This document shows positions 8,104 through 16,547 of a stretch of 64,000 bases of DNA, piece after piece. The stretch spans positions 32,860,580-32,924,579 of the forward strand of contig CM051510.1 of NCBI GenBank assembly GCA_028015205.1, given 5' to 3'. Made by a program: the position numbers and the translations under genes. Every line of letters begins with the position of its first letter. Positions within the stretch are counted from its first letter, which is position 1. The DNA comes from Mytilisepta virgata. Its lineage: Eukaryota; Mollusca; Bivalvia; Mytilida; Mytilidae. The notes below the pieces were generated by a model. It had not been told where the DNA came from. It was given only the letters and a program-made list of their open reading frames with translations, and ran no database searches.

Positions 8104-10473
8104 ATGAAAAGAAGCCATCGAGTTGTAAACAAGGAAGAGTTACTTGAATGGATCAGAGCACAGATGCCAATTCCAGCAGCTGATGTTTCAGTGGATAACA
8201 TGAACGATGGTTCAAAAGATTATAAAGACGTAAAACGAGAAAAATGGTTGAAAACTGACTTACCAACAATAGAACAAGAAACATGGTTGAAAACTGACTT
8301 ACCAACAACAGAACCAGAAACATGGTTAAAAACTGACTTACCAACAACAGAACCAGAAACATGGTTAAAAACTGACTTACCAAGAATAGAACGAGAAACA
8401 TGGTTGAAAAATGACTCGCCAACAATAGAACGAGAAACATGGTTGAACACTGACTCACCAACAACAGAACGAGAAACATGGTCGAAAACTGTCTTACCAA
8501 CAAGAGAACGAGAAACATGGTTAAAAACTGACATACCAACAATGCACGTTACATCGAAACACAATTCATCACAATCTGCTGATACAAATAGAAGTTCTTG
8601 GGAAACAGTAAGTTCGTCTTCAGAGGATTCAGAAATATCAACACCAAATTCAGTTCAATTCAACATATCGGATAAAATTGACAGCAGTCAAAAGTATAAA
8701 AAGTTAAAAAAAAAGCCAAGAAAATCCAAACTGATCAAATTTGTACCAAATCCGAAGAAAATCCACATAGCTGATGATTCTGAAGTTATTTATGAAAGAT
8801 GCCCTTCCGACATTGCTATACGGAAAAAAATGAAACTTAAAATAGAAACGGACAGCACAGACAGCAGTTCATGGGAATCAGAAAATTCTTCAAATGATTC
8901 GGAAAATGCAAGATCAAATTCTGTTTTAGTTGACATCTTTGATATGATTAACCAAGGTCTATACGACAAAAAGCATAAAAAGTTTCTAGGAAAATCAGGA
9001 AAGTCCAAAATGATTCGATTAGCAAAAGATCCTCCTAAAATCCACATAGATAATGATATTGAAGTTATCTATGAAAGATGTCCTTCCGATGGTACTATTG
9101 GTGTAATAGAACATGAAAAGAAATCAATGGGTTATTTAAGGGGGCCCAATGTTTCTAAGTTTTTTACTTTTAATGGCGAAGAATCAGACGATGAAAATAT
9201 AGACACTGAAGGCGATGATCCATCAACGGAAGAAAAGGAAACAATTAGAAACTTTATTCATTTTACCATTAATGAGAAGTTAAGTTTTAAACGCACAGAC
9301 GAAGAGGTCGGTCAAATAAAAGATGCCGTCTTTGAAGCTGTTACTCTCCTTGCAAAACAAATAGGAACAATTGTGCCCTTTTTAGAAATGTCAAAAATAT
9401 ATTCAGTAGGAAGTATGGCAGAAGGAACTAGGCTAAAGGAACCTGACGAATTCGATTATCTTATTGTAATTAAACCATTTTGGTTAAAGGATAACCTTAA
9501 AGTTGAGTCTGCGTTTTCAGAATTAGAATGTGAATGTAAGTCGAAAAGCGATTTTTTAAGTGGTACAATATATGACCCAACAATTGAAGAAAAAAAGAAG
9601 AAGTTGTCTCGACATGCACATATAAAACTGATCAACAAATCAGAATCTAAAATGTTTGAAAAATTCTACCGTTACGTAACAGATCCGAGAGAAAACATAG
9701 AAAGAGAGACCATTCTCATTCCTATCATTCAAAGACAAACGGGTATCTTGAAGCAAAATGTTTATTCTTTATGTCGAGGTATTGAAGATAAGGAACTACA
9801 CGGTCCGGCTATTACATTCTCTTTTACTTGGTTTCCAAATGATGGTTTTCATGTGCCATTGAATCTAAGTGTTGATTTTGTGTTTGCGATAGAAGTAGAG
9901 AACGTTGGAGCCATATTGCAACCACACGATGTAGATATAAGCAGTTACGAAAAGGGACTGAAAGAATACAATAAATATCTTCTTGTTCCCGACTTCTCCA
10001 CGAGATTCAAATTTGCATTCACACATTTTGAGGTAAATTTGATGGAAAGCCTATCAAGTACTCATAAAATGTGCTACAAATTCCTCAAGTTTTTGTTTGA
10101 GTGCTCGTTTATGCATGAGAGATCATACTTTTTGAAAACATGTCTCCTTCGACATGCAGCTGAATGTGAAGGCCAAGATGACATTTATTTGTGTATTAAG
10201 AAAACATTGTCACAAATGAATGTAGAGAAAAGAGGGTGCAAATTTAGCGTAAGAAGTTTGTTTTTGTCCGACATGAGAATCAATTTTTACATTGGAATTG
10301 GGAACGCGTTAAAACATAAAAAACGTATTCTGGATCGAGTTAAATCGGCAGGAAGATTGAAGAGATCTGACTTTGATGACTATTTGAAAGAGATTGCAGA
10401 AACCCCGATTTATGACAACTATGTTAACAGCAGTGAATATATCCCTTCTTCACCAAGATACACTTTGCGATAA
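8104..10473 (+). CDS. cGAS-like receptor (Mab-21 nucleotidyltransferase) with repetitive N-terminus
   Basis: Single-exon gene, 789 codons; an in-frame TAA lies three codons before the ATG. Residues about 380-770 form a Mab-21/cGAS-type nucleotidyltransferase: GS motif at 436-437 (YSVGSMAEGT), metal-binding acidic pair E449 and D451 (EFDYLIVI), third acidic residue D591 (NLSVDFVFAIE), and the C-terminal helical lobe with YFLKTCLLRHAAE (about 675-687). Enzymes with this signature sense nucleic acid in the cytosol and make cyclic dinucleotides that activate STING; the ligand and product here are inferred, not visible. The Zn-thumb of vertebrate cGAS is not seen. Residues 47-150 are eight 13-residue repeats of the TWLKTDLPTTEPE type. 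Residues about 164-331 are two diverged copies of a Ser/Asp- then Lys-rich module ending in EVIYERCPSD. Residues 358-380 are acidic. Lack of introns contrasts with the spliced genes nearby, but there is no poly-A tail scar, so a recent retrocopy is not obvious. Confidence 0.92.
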   Translation: MKRSHRVVNKEELLEWIRAQMPIPAADVSVDNMNDGSKDYKDVKREKWLKTDLPTIEQETWLKTDLPTTEPETWLKTDLPTTEPETWLKTDLPRIERETWLKNDSPTIERETWLNTDSPTTERETWSKTVLPTRERETWLKTDIPTMHVTSKHNSSQSADTNRSSWETVSSSSEDSEISTPNSVQFNISDKIDSSQKYKKLKKKPRKSKLIKFVPNPKKIHIADDSEVIYERCPSDIAIRKKMKLKIETDSTDSSSWESENSSNDSENARSNSVLVDIFDMINQGLYDKKHKKFLGKSGKSKMIRLAKDPPKIHIDNDIEVIYERCPSDGTIGVIEHEKKSMGYLRGPNVSKFFTFNGEESDDENIDTEGDDPSTEEKETIRNFIHFTINEKLSFKRTDEEVGQIKDAVFEAVTLLAKQIGTIVPFLEMSKIYSVGSMAEGTRLKEPDEFDYLIVIKPFWLKDNLKVESAFSELECECKSKSDFLSGTIYDPTIEEKKKKLSRHAHIKLINKSESKMFEKFYRYVTDPRENIERETILIPIIQRQTGILKQNVYSLCRGIEDKELHGPAITFSFTWFPNDGFHVPLNLSVDFVFAIEVENVGAILQPHDVDISSYEKGLKEYNKYLLVPDFSTRFKFAFTHFEVNLMESLSSTHKMCYKFLKFLFECSFMHERSYFLKTCLLRHAAECEGQDDIYLCIKKTLSQMNVEKRGCKFSVRSLFLSDMRINFYIGIGNALKHKKRILDRVKSAGRLKRSDFDDYLKEIAETPIYDNYVNSSEYIPSSPRYTLR
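8242..8553 (+). repeat. 39-bp in-frame tandem repeat, eight copies
   Basis: Encodes residues 47-150 of the cGAS-like receptor as eight 13-residue units. W, K/N, P and E positions are kept while linker positions vary (TIEQE, TTEPE, RIERE, TTERE). The last copy degenerates to PTMHVT. Open frames on the reverse strand here are shadows of the repeat. Confidence 0.95.
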
Positions 10474-10549
10474 AGTAACAAATGCATGAAGTTTCTATAA
10501 ACTTTGCTTGCCGTTAGATATGAAAATGCTGTACAATATTAAATATCTC

Positions 10550-10555
10550 AATAAA
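10550..10555 (+). terminator. Polyadenylation signal AATAAA of the cGAS-like receptor
   Basis: AATAAA 77 bases after the TAA stop. No adenine tract follows in the genome. Confidence 0.6.
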
Positions 10556-10594
10556 AAGATTAATTACGTTTACACTGTGGTTTAACAGCAACAC

Positions 10595-10865
10595 AAACCA
10601 TTTATGATTGATTGTTGTTTGTTAACGTACAATGGTTAATATTTTATGCATTTTTAGGGCGAGAACCAGTTCAGCAATACATGCAACATAATTCAGAAAT
10701 AGGGACGAGACACAAAATCGAACCTTTTTGTTTACCATTGGAAAAAGATGGACGATTCGGTAGGAACTGTTAATTTAGACTTCAGTAGCAGTCATTAGCC
10801 TATCCTATTCTTTGTTGAAAAATACAGAAGGGGTCTTTAGCATTGCATTCTCCAAACACGTTACC
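10595..10865 (+). repeat. Interspersed repeat R2, copy 1
   Basis: Shares blocks with 32060-32350: 'cgagaaccagttca.caa', 'aaaaatacagaaggggtc' and 'tggcattctcc'/'tgcattctcc'. A partial copy is at 31655-31745. It begins right after the receptor's 3' end. Confidence 0.65.
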
Positions 10866-10899
10866 CGATATGGTCTACTATCAGGTTTTCTGTATTATG

Positions 10900-11080
10900 A
10901 CCTGACAACCCACCAACGAGAGGTTCTCGCCTATCCGCTACCTCCTTCGGACGAGCTAGGCAGCTCTTTGGGAAGGGCTCCCGAGATCAACCACATGTGT
11001 CAGTTGGGTTGCTTTGGTTGATTGATATGTCATTGTTGACCTTCCCTGTTATCCATTTCGTTGTTTATTTACTAATGGTT
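10900..11080 (+). repeat. Interspersed repeat with 'tatgtcattgttgacctt' block
   Basis: The segment 'gatatgtcattgttgacctt' plus 'ccctgttatcc' recurs near 1180-1215 and 50213-50255. Boundaries are uncertain. Confidence 0.4.
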
Positions 11081-11549
11081 TGAGAACGATACAAAAACAA
11101 AATAAGCTGTTAAATAATCGTTATGTAAAATGTCGAAAAATAAAACTGAGTATCTTGCTCCTCGTACATAGACTTGTCTTAGAAACTTTGGGCTTGCACT
11201 TTTGCACATTTTGGCATTTGAATCGTACTACTGATTTGGCTTACAAATGTTCGGTCTTAGGAGTTATATAATCTGAAATATCATATGTCTATACAAAAGT
11301 GGTGACAAATCCAACTTGCGTTTTTCTTTTGTGGTAAACATGAATGTAGCACTTCCATGCTTGTAGAGACCAAATATCAACTGGGCTGGAAAATTTTACA
11401 GTTAAAAAAGCGTCCCTGAAATAGTTGAAACAATAATTTACAGAAAATATAAGTGGCTATTTATTTAATTGAAATGAAAAAAATCAATATCTAAACGCTC
11501 TTCGCCTGATCGACTCATACCCATATTCTTTCATATACGATAAAGAGGA

Positions 11550-11785
11550 CACATATACCTAAGGAGCAACCAAAAAACGCAACCCATTAGACAGAAAAAC
11601 CCAGGAAGACAAATGAACAACCACAAGCACAACAAGCAAACACTGAAAAACTAAAAAGCAATGACTACACGAACTCCTATAAAAAGCAGGTGCTCCGGAA
11701 AAGTACGCAGTTCCTGCTCCGTATACGGCACCAAAGTTCAACAAAGTTAATCCGGTGATAGTCACAAATCGATGGAGGTACATTA
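11550..11785 (+). repeat. Interspersed repeat R3, copy 1
   Basis: About 235 bases shared with 15838-16080 in the same orientation and with 15235-15436 in reverse. Landmarks are 'cctaaggagca', 'aagacaaatgaacaaccac' and 'ctgctccgtatacggca'. Confidence 0.8.
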
Positions 11786-11796
11786 GATATTAGCGA

Positions 11797-12048
11797 GCAG
11801 AGCGACCGCTATAAGAGCATATGCATTTTCTACATACAGGTCATTTAGAAAAGTCTTTGTTTAATGGGGTCAGCCATATTGTGCAACATACTAAGGCTAG
11901 AAAAAGTTTCGTTCGCCGGAAACGGAAGTAAGGGAAATAACGTGCTTCAAATTATAATTTTAGAGTCAGAATCGTGATACCGAAAATGAGTTTCTGGAAA
12001 GGGCTATTGCTGTGCTCGCATCATTGGCCACGCCAACAGCATATTACG
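11797..12048 (+). repeat. Interspersed repeat R1, forward copy
   Basis: Matches 1320-1612 in reverse orientation. It starts immediately after the R3 copy and ends next to the reverse-transcriptase fragment. Confidence 0.75.
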
Positions 12049-12054
12049 ACAGTG

Positions 12055-12520
12055 GAAACAGGTCCAACAACATCTTAGTTATTGGAACACTGTAACGGTC
12101 CATCAATTCGTAAAAAAACCGTAAAATTTACTAAGGGATGACACCAATTTATCCCTGTTAAAACCCTTGTTAAGCAGCTTTTGTGACGGCAGTAATCCTC
12201 TTTGTTGAAAGTCATGATAACTCACGCATGCCCTTGAATATCGGATGAGCTGAGAAACGTTGACGCCATATGCATGCGATGCTGGTATACTGATACTCAA
12301 GAAGGGAAAGTTAACAATAGGAAAGTTGAAGTCATCACATTTGTCATAAAGTTTTATCTTCAAATGTAGCTCATTGTCTATGTCAAGAAAAAAATCCAAA
12401 TATGAAGCGGACTTCGATGTATCTGTAGTATCCTTAATTTCAAGCCCACTGGGTTAGATGAGATGTAGAAAGTCTTGGAATTTGTCGTAGTTTAACGACA
12501 AAATGGTTCATTAAACATTT
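12055..12520 (-). pseudogene. Dead reverse-transcriptase fragment 1
   Basis: On the reverse strand a frame reads LSLNYDKFQDFLHLI, a TAA stop, then GLEIKDTTDTSKSASYLDFF and on through NFPIVNFPF, AYGVNVSQLIRYSRAC and KLLNKGFNRDKL. After KFYG the frame shifts and continues with ELMDRYSVPITKM. This is the C-terminal part of a reverse-transcriptase family common in invertebrate retroelements; I cannot name the clade with certainty. One internal stop and one frameshift show it is inactive, and the upstream catalytic DD box has decayed. A related fragment is at 14345-14700 on the same strand. Confidence 0.75.
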
Positions 12521-13307
12521 ACAATATTGTAGCCTTTCTACTTAAAAAATGAAACTTTATTAATAAGTATATGAAAACAATTTTTTCTTATTGTCCCAGT
12601 GTAAATATTCATAATTATTCTAAAAAACTTTAATCATCGTTACTTAAATGATGAAAAATGGTTTCGAAATATTGCCAAGTTCTTTGTATCTGTGATCAGA
12701 GTTTTAAAGTTGCTAAAAAGACTGGTACAAGACTCACTAGATTTATCTAGTGACATTTCCTTAGACTCATTTACTGTTACCTGATGAAAGTCAGATGTTG
12801 TTCTGGAGTTAAGTCGCCTTGTCCATAAAAAAATCAAATATGCACGAAAAATCACAAAATTAGCAATTTTCGGGTAAATTAAAAAACGTGTCGACTAAGA
12901 TGGGCTCAATATATCTTGTTAAAATTTGAAACATAGTTTGTTGAGATAAGTATCTTTCAATGGTCAACTGCTAATCAATGCTAAACATATATCTTCAACT
13001 CCTATTTTGTGTTTTAATTTAACGAAGTTTACCCTTGGCTTAATGAAAAACATCAAGTAAAAAGCCTAAATATTGCCCTTATTAACATATTGTTGAGGTC
13101 ACGTTATAAAATTACATGTTGATCTTATTTCGAAATATAATTCCGTCAAAAATAAAATAAACAAATACCATGAAAACAACCGAAAACTATCGGTATCAAA
13201 ACATAAACAGTACACAGTTATCGAATGGGTCTGAGGAAAACAGCTGTTGAACAGTTTTGTTTGACCCAAGGACTGAACTTTTGCCCGAAGCCGTAGTAAT
13301 TTCCAAT

Positions 13308-13431
13308 TCCTTTTGTTTTTTGTGTGTTTATTTGGGGTTTTACGCCGTTTTCAGCAGATTTGGCTATTTCGCAACGGCCAGTTTTTAGTGGTGGAGGAAG
13401 TCGGAGTACCCAGAGAGAACCATTTCCAATG
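13308..13431 (-). mobile_element. SINE S1, 5'-truncated copy
   Basis: Carries only the 3' body ('ggggttttacgccgttttc', 'ggaggaagtcggagtaccc') in reverse orientation. It is bounded by ATTTCCAAT at 13299-13307 and 13432-13440, a plausible 9-bp target-site duplication. Confidence 0.75.
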
Positions 13432-14097
13432 CCTAAAACCTTTAGATGTTTATTCTGTTATAGTTTTACTGGTTTATCGCGACCAGTTTATAGACTAATT
13501 GTATGTTTGTACTCTGAATTTCCCCGTTGCAATGCGTTTAGTCTGAATTTTCACAAGGAATTGGTCAATAGCTGTTTTGCTATACATTATATATTTCCAA
13601 TGCATTAAGGGCTCTACATTTATTTTTATTCTGTTTTGTTATACCTTTTGATTGACATTTTTGGTATTACTGATTTCAGTTTCAATTAAAATGTTTTCCA
13701 TTTCGTCTTCTGACAGATCTGCGAACCTACTGGTTGTCGCAATTTGTATCATTTATTATGCATAGACAGACGATAGTGATTTGCACGTGGAGCTACTATT
13801 TATAACCAATCAAAACAAGACAGGCGGTCAAAGGTCGGACCCGGTCCAACAGATCAAAACTGTTGACGGTCAACAGTTCAGGAATTTGAAGGATTTCTAT
13901 TAAATGTATATAGGAAAAAATCAAAAGGTATAACAATAACAGTAATCTATACTTAACAAGATTTCTACAGCAAATTTCTAAGAACTACTTCATTAAAGTG
14001 ACGTCACAAAAAAGGGTGAAGACAATGGGATCGTAGTCCATTCAACATTCATAAATCCAGTGAAAAGACAAGAGAAAAACGAGAAAAACAAACCAGA

Positions 14098-14163
14098 AAC
14101 AAAACAACAACAACAACAACCACCAAAAAAAAAAAAAAACAAAAAAAAAAAAAAAAAAAAAAG
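14098..14163 (+). repeat. CAA microsatellite followed by poly-A
   Basis: Four to five CAA units, then long A runs with single C or G interruptions. Open frames on the reverse strand here encode only F/L-rich sequence. Confidence 0.85.
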
Positions 14164-14344
14164 ACGAAAAAAATAGTCCAGATATGTATGCATTTCCTGG
14201 CTCTTATTAGACACCCGCCAAGTTGGTCATTTTGAATCCAGTAAAATGTGCGCATTCGGTAAAGTGCCTGCATAATAGAGGACCTAAAAACAATCATAGA
14301 GATCAAATTTCATCTGGAAAATAACAATCTTGAAGTTGGTGATG

Positions 14345-14700
14345 ACGTACCTTGCATGCTTTGAAGTAATGACTTAATATATCCCTGATTGAGTAGGATT
14401 TGCGTCAGCCATACATAGCGAATGAGTTGGTAAATTTATACTTTATAAGCAGGAATATTGCTACTGATGAACGGGAGGTTGGCAATTTGAAAAAGTAAGT
14501 CATAACGTTTGTTGTCGAGTTTTTCTGTCCCTATACCGACAGTCAAGGTAGGACTCTGTCCCTATACCGACAGTCAAGGTAGGACTCTGTCCCTATACTG
14601 ACAATCAAGGTAGGAGGCTGATTTTGAGTATCAGTAGTATCCTTTTTTTCTGTCTCATTGGGGTACAAGAGTTGTAAATAATTACCAAATCATGGCAGAA
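14345..14700 (-). pseudogene. Dead reverse-transcriptase fragment 2
   Basis: Reverse-strand reading gives KKDTTDTQNQPP, then KLDNKRYDLLFQIANLPFIS, SNIPAYKV, stop, YQLIRYV and LLNQGYIKSLLQSM. It aligns with fragment 1 but lacks the segment between RYV and LLNQG (a deletion). It contains an out-of-frame 31-bp triplication at 14525-14617. Confidence 0.7.
14525..14617 (+). repeat. 31-bp tandem repeat, three copies
   Basis: Units begin at 14525, 14556 and 14587 (ctgtccctataccgacagtc...). The first two are identical and the third differs at a few bases. It lies inside the dead reverse-transcriptase fragment. Confidence 0.95.
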
Positions 14701-15234
14701 TGTAACGTCATTGTAGACTGTTTTCACTAAATATATATATGTTTGTCAACGGCGATGGTTATTTTTGATGCAACTGTTTTGATTTTTTCACAAATGTTTT
14801 TGCTTTGATCCTAGGTCAATTGGAACCAAATGATGGTAAAGTTGATTTTATTTGGGCGTTTTAAAAATGTAACAGGTAACAATCATTATGAAAATAACAC
14901 ATGCAATACCAGCATAATACAAACAGTGGACTGGCTGGCTGAACTTTCGGCAAATAACTCCTGCTAGATGGGCAGCGACAAAATAAATTTATTTCGCAAA
15001 GTTTTAGGTATACTCAATTATTACAGAGGCACTAGAGAAGAGTATTTTTTCACTATTCTTAAAGTTAAAGAATTCATTTTTCGTTCTGCTAATTGTAATA
15101 ATTACTAGTTTTTTTTTAAAATGTTATGACAAAACTTTTTGTAAAGGTTATGTGCTCCATACTGATGGAGGATCTGATTTTGATATTGTGGATACACCCT
15201 ACATTATTTAACCACAATGAAGACACTGCAACAA

Positions 15235-15436
15235 ATACCACCGGATTGACTTTGTTGAACTTCACGACGGGTGCCGTATACGGAGCAGGAACTGCTTACC
15301 CTTCAGGTGCACCTTGATTCACTCCTGGTTTTTATAGGAGTTCGTGTTTATTTGTTGTGCTTGTGGTTGTTCATTTGTCTTCCCGGGTTTGTTTGTCCAA
15401 TGGATTACGTATTTTTGATTGCTCCTTATGTATATT
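15235..15436 (-). repeat. Interspersed repeat R3, reverse copy
   Basis: Reverse-oriented copy of the element at 11550 and 15838. Landmarks are 'gccgtatacggagcagga' and 'gattgctccttatgtat'. It pairs with the copy 400 bases downstream as a large inverted repeat. Confidence 0.8.
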
Positions 15437-15837
15437 TGTCACTTGATGCATCACTTATCGGTGTTATTTTCTTTTGTAACTGAAAATTAACTAATCTGAA
15501 TTTCAGTTTCATGGTTTGTTTTGGATTTGTTGTTAAATTAACATTTTATTTAAAATGATAAAATGTATTGTGATATATGTTTGTACAAACAAGTCCAGTG
15601 TTTAGTTGAATCTATAAACATTCCCCAATGCAATTTGTTTGACTATACATATACAATGACAGCATTCAAGCTGTTCCTTCCAGTGGTCAGATCTTATTGT
15701 TTGCAAACTCACATGTATCTGTAACTACTATTTGGTAGCGTGAGAGAAAGAAAATGCGGACCAAAAATCAAAATAGGATATTCCTTCTTATATTATACTT
15801 CATAATTAACAACGTTATATTTTTGTATAAAAAGGAA

Positions 15838-16080
15838 TATACCTAAGGAGCAATAAAAAAAACGTAATACATTGGACAGACAAACCCGGGAAGACAAATG
15901 AACAACCACCAGCACAACAAATAAACACAGAAAACTAAAAAAACAATGAACAACACAAACTCCTACAAAAACCAGGAGTGAACCCAGGCGCTCCGGAAGG
16001 GTAAGCAGTTACTGCTCCGTATACGGCATCCGTCGTGAAGTTCAACAAAGACAATCCTGGGGAAGTCACAAATCGGTATA
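15838..16080 (+). repeat. Interspersed repeat R3, copy 3
   Basis: Same orientation as 11550-11785 and opposite to 15235-15436. The end is near 'agtcacaaatcggta'. Confidence 0.8.
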
Positions 16081-16113
16081 AATTACAAGATGAACAATAG
16101 ATGCTTATTCTGT

Positions 16114-16119
16114 TTTATT
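16114..16119 (-). terminator. Possible polyadenylation signal for the 1067-codon gene
   Basis: TTTATT on the plus strand (AATAAA on the gene strand) about 430 bases past the stop. No closer AATAAA was seen. Weak. Confidence 0.25.
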
Positions 16120-16170
16120 CCCTGAATAAAAACTCCTGTTATAATGTGATGAATGGGTGAATTTAGTGAT

Positions 16171-16262
16171 AATTTGTTATACCAATCTATACACCTGTGA
16201 TGATTAGAGGATAGGTAATTTGTTATACCTATCTATACACCTATGATGATTAGACGATAGGT
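16171..16262 (+). repeat. 46-bp tandem duplication
   Basis: Two units starting aatttgttatacc at 16171 and 16217 with about 4 differences. The sequence before them resembles 7085-7195. Confidence 0.85.
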
Positions 16263-16547
16263 AATTTAAAAATATTTGTTGCTATTCTCATTGTTTACTT
16301 AGTACCGGGTATTTTGTATTTAGCCTATTAAAATGTAGAATTATCAATATTCACAATTCGTGGTAGTCATTTGATACAAAATCCTACTTTTCAGTCCCGA
16401 TATTCTTTGTTACTTTGATCGGTAATTAGAAACACGCAACATATTGTGAATCTATCTCTTAAGAAGAAACATAATCTATTCTTAATTTGAATATCCCAAC
16501 ATGATTAACCAAGACGAAAAGATTTATGAAATGAATTCTAAGAACAC

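Noticed and set aside
8153..8564. Two reverse-strand open frames of 114-129 codons over the receptor gene
   Set aside because: They are shadows of the 39-bp tandem repeat; being a multiple of three, it keeps several frames open.
8104..10473. Recent retrocopy origin for the intronless receptor
   Set aside because: No adenine tract after the poly(A) signal and no flanking duplication seen; absence of introns alone is not enough.
13858..13878. Near-perfect short palindrome (arms AACTGTTGAC, one-base centre) as an operator
   Set aside because: Short palindromes are expected by chance in repeat-rich DNA and no gene start is nearby.
14049..14306. Reverse-strand open frame rich in F and V
   Set aside because: Produced by the CAA and poly-A tract; no protein character.
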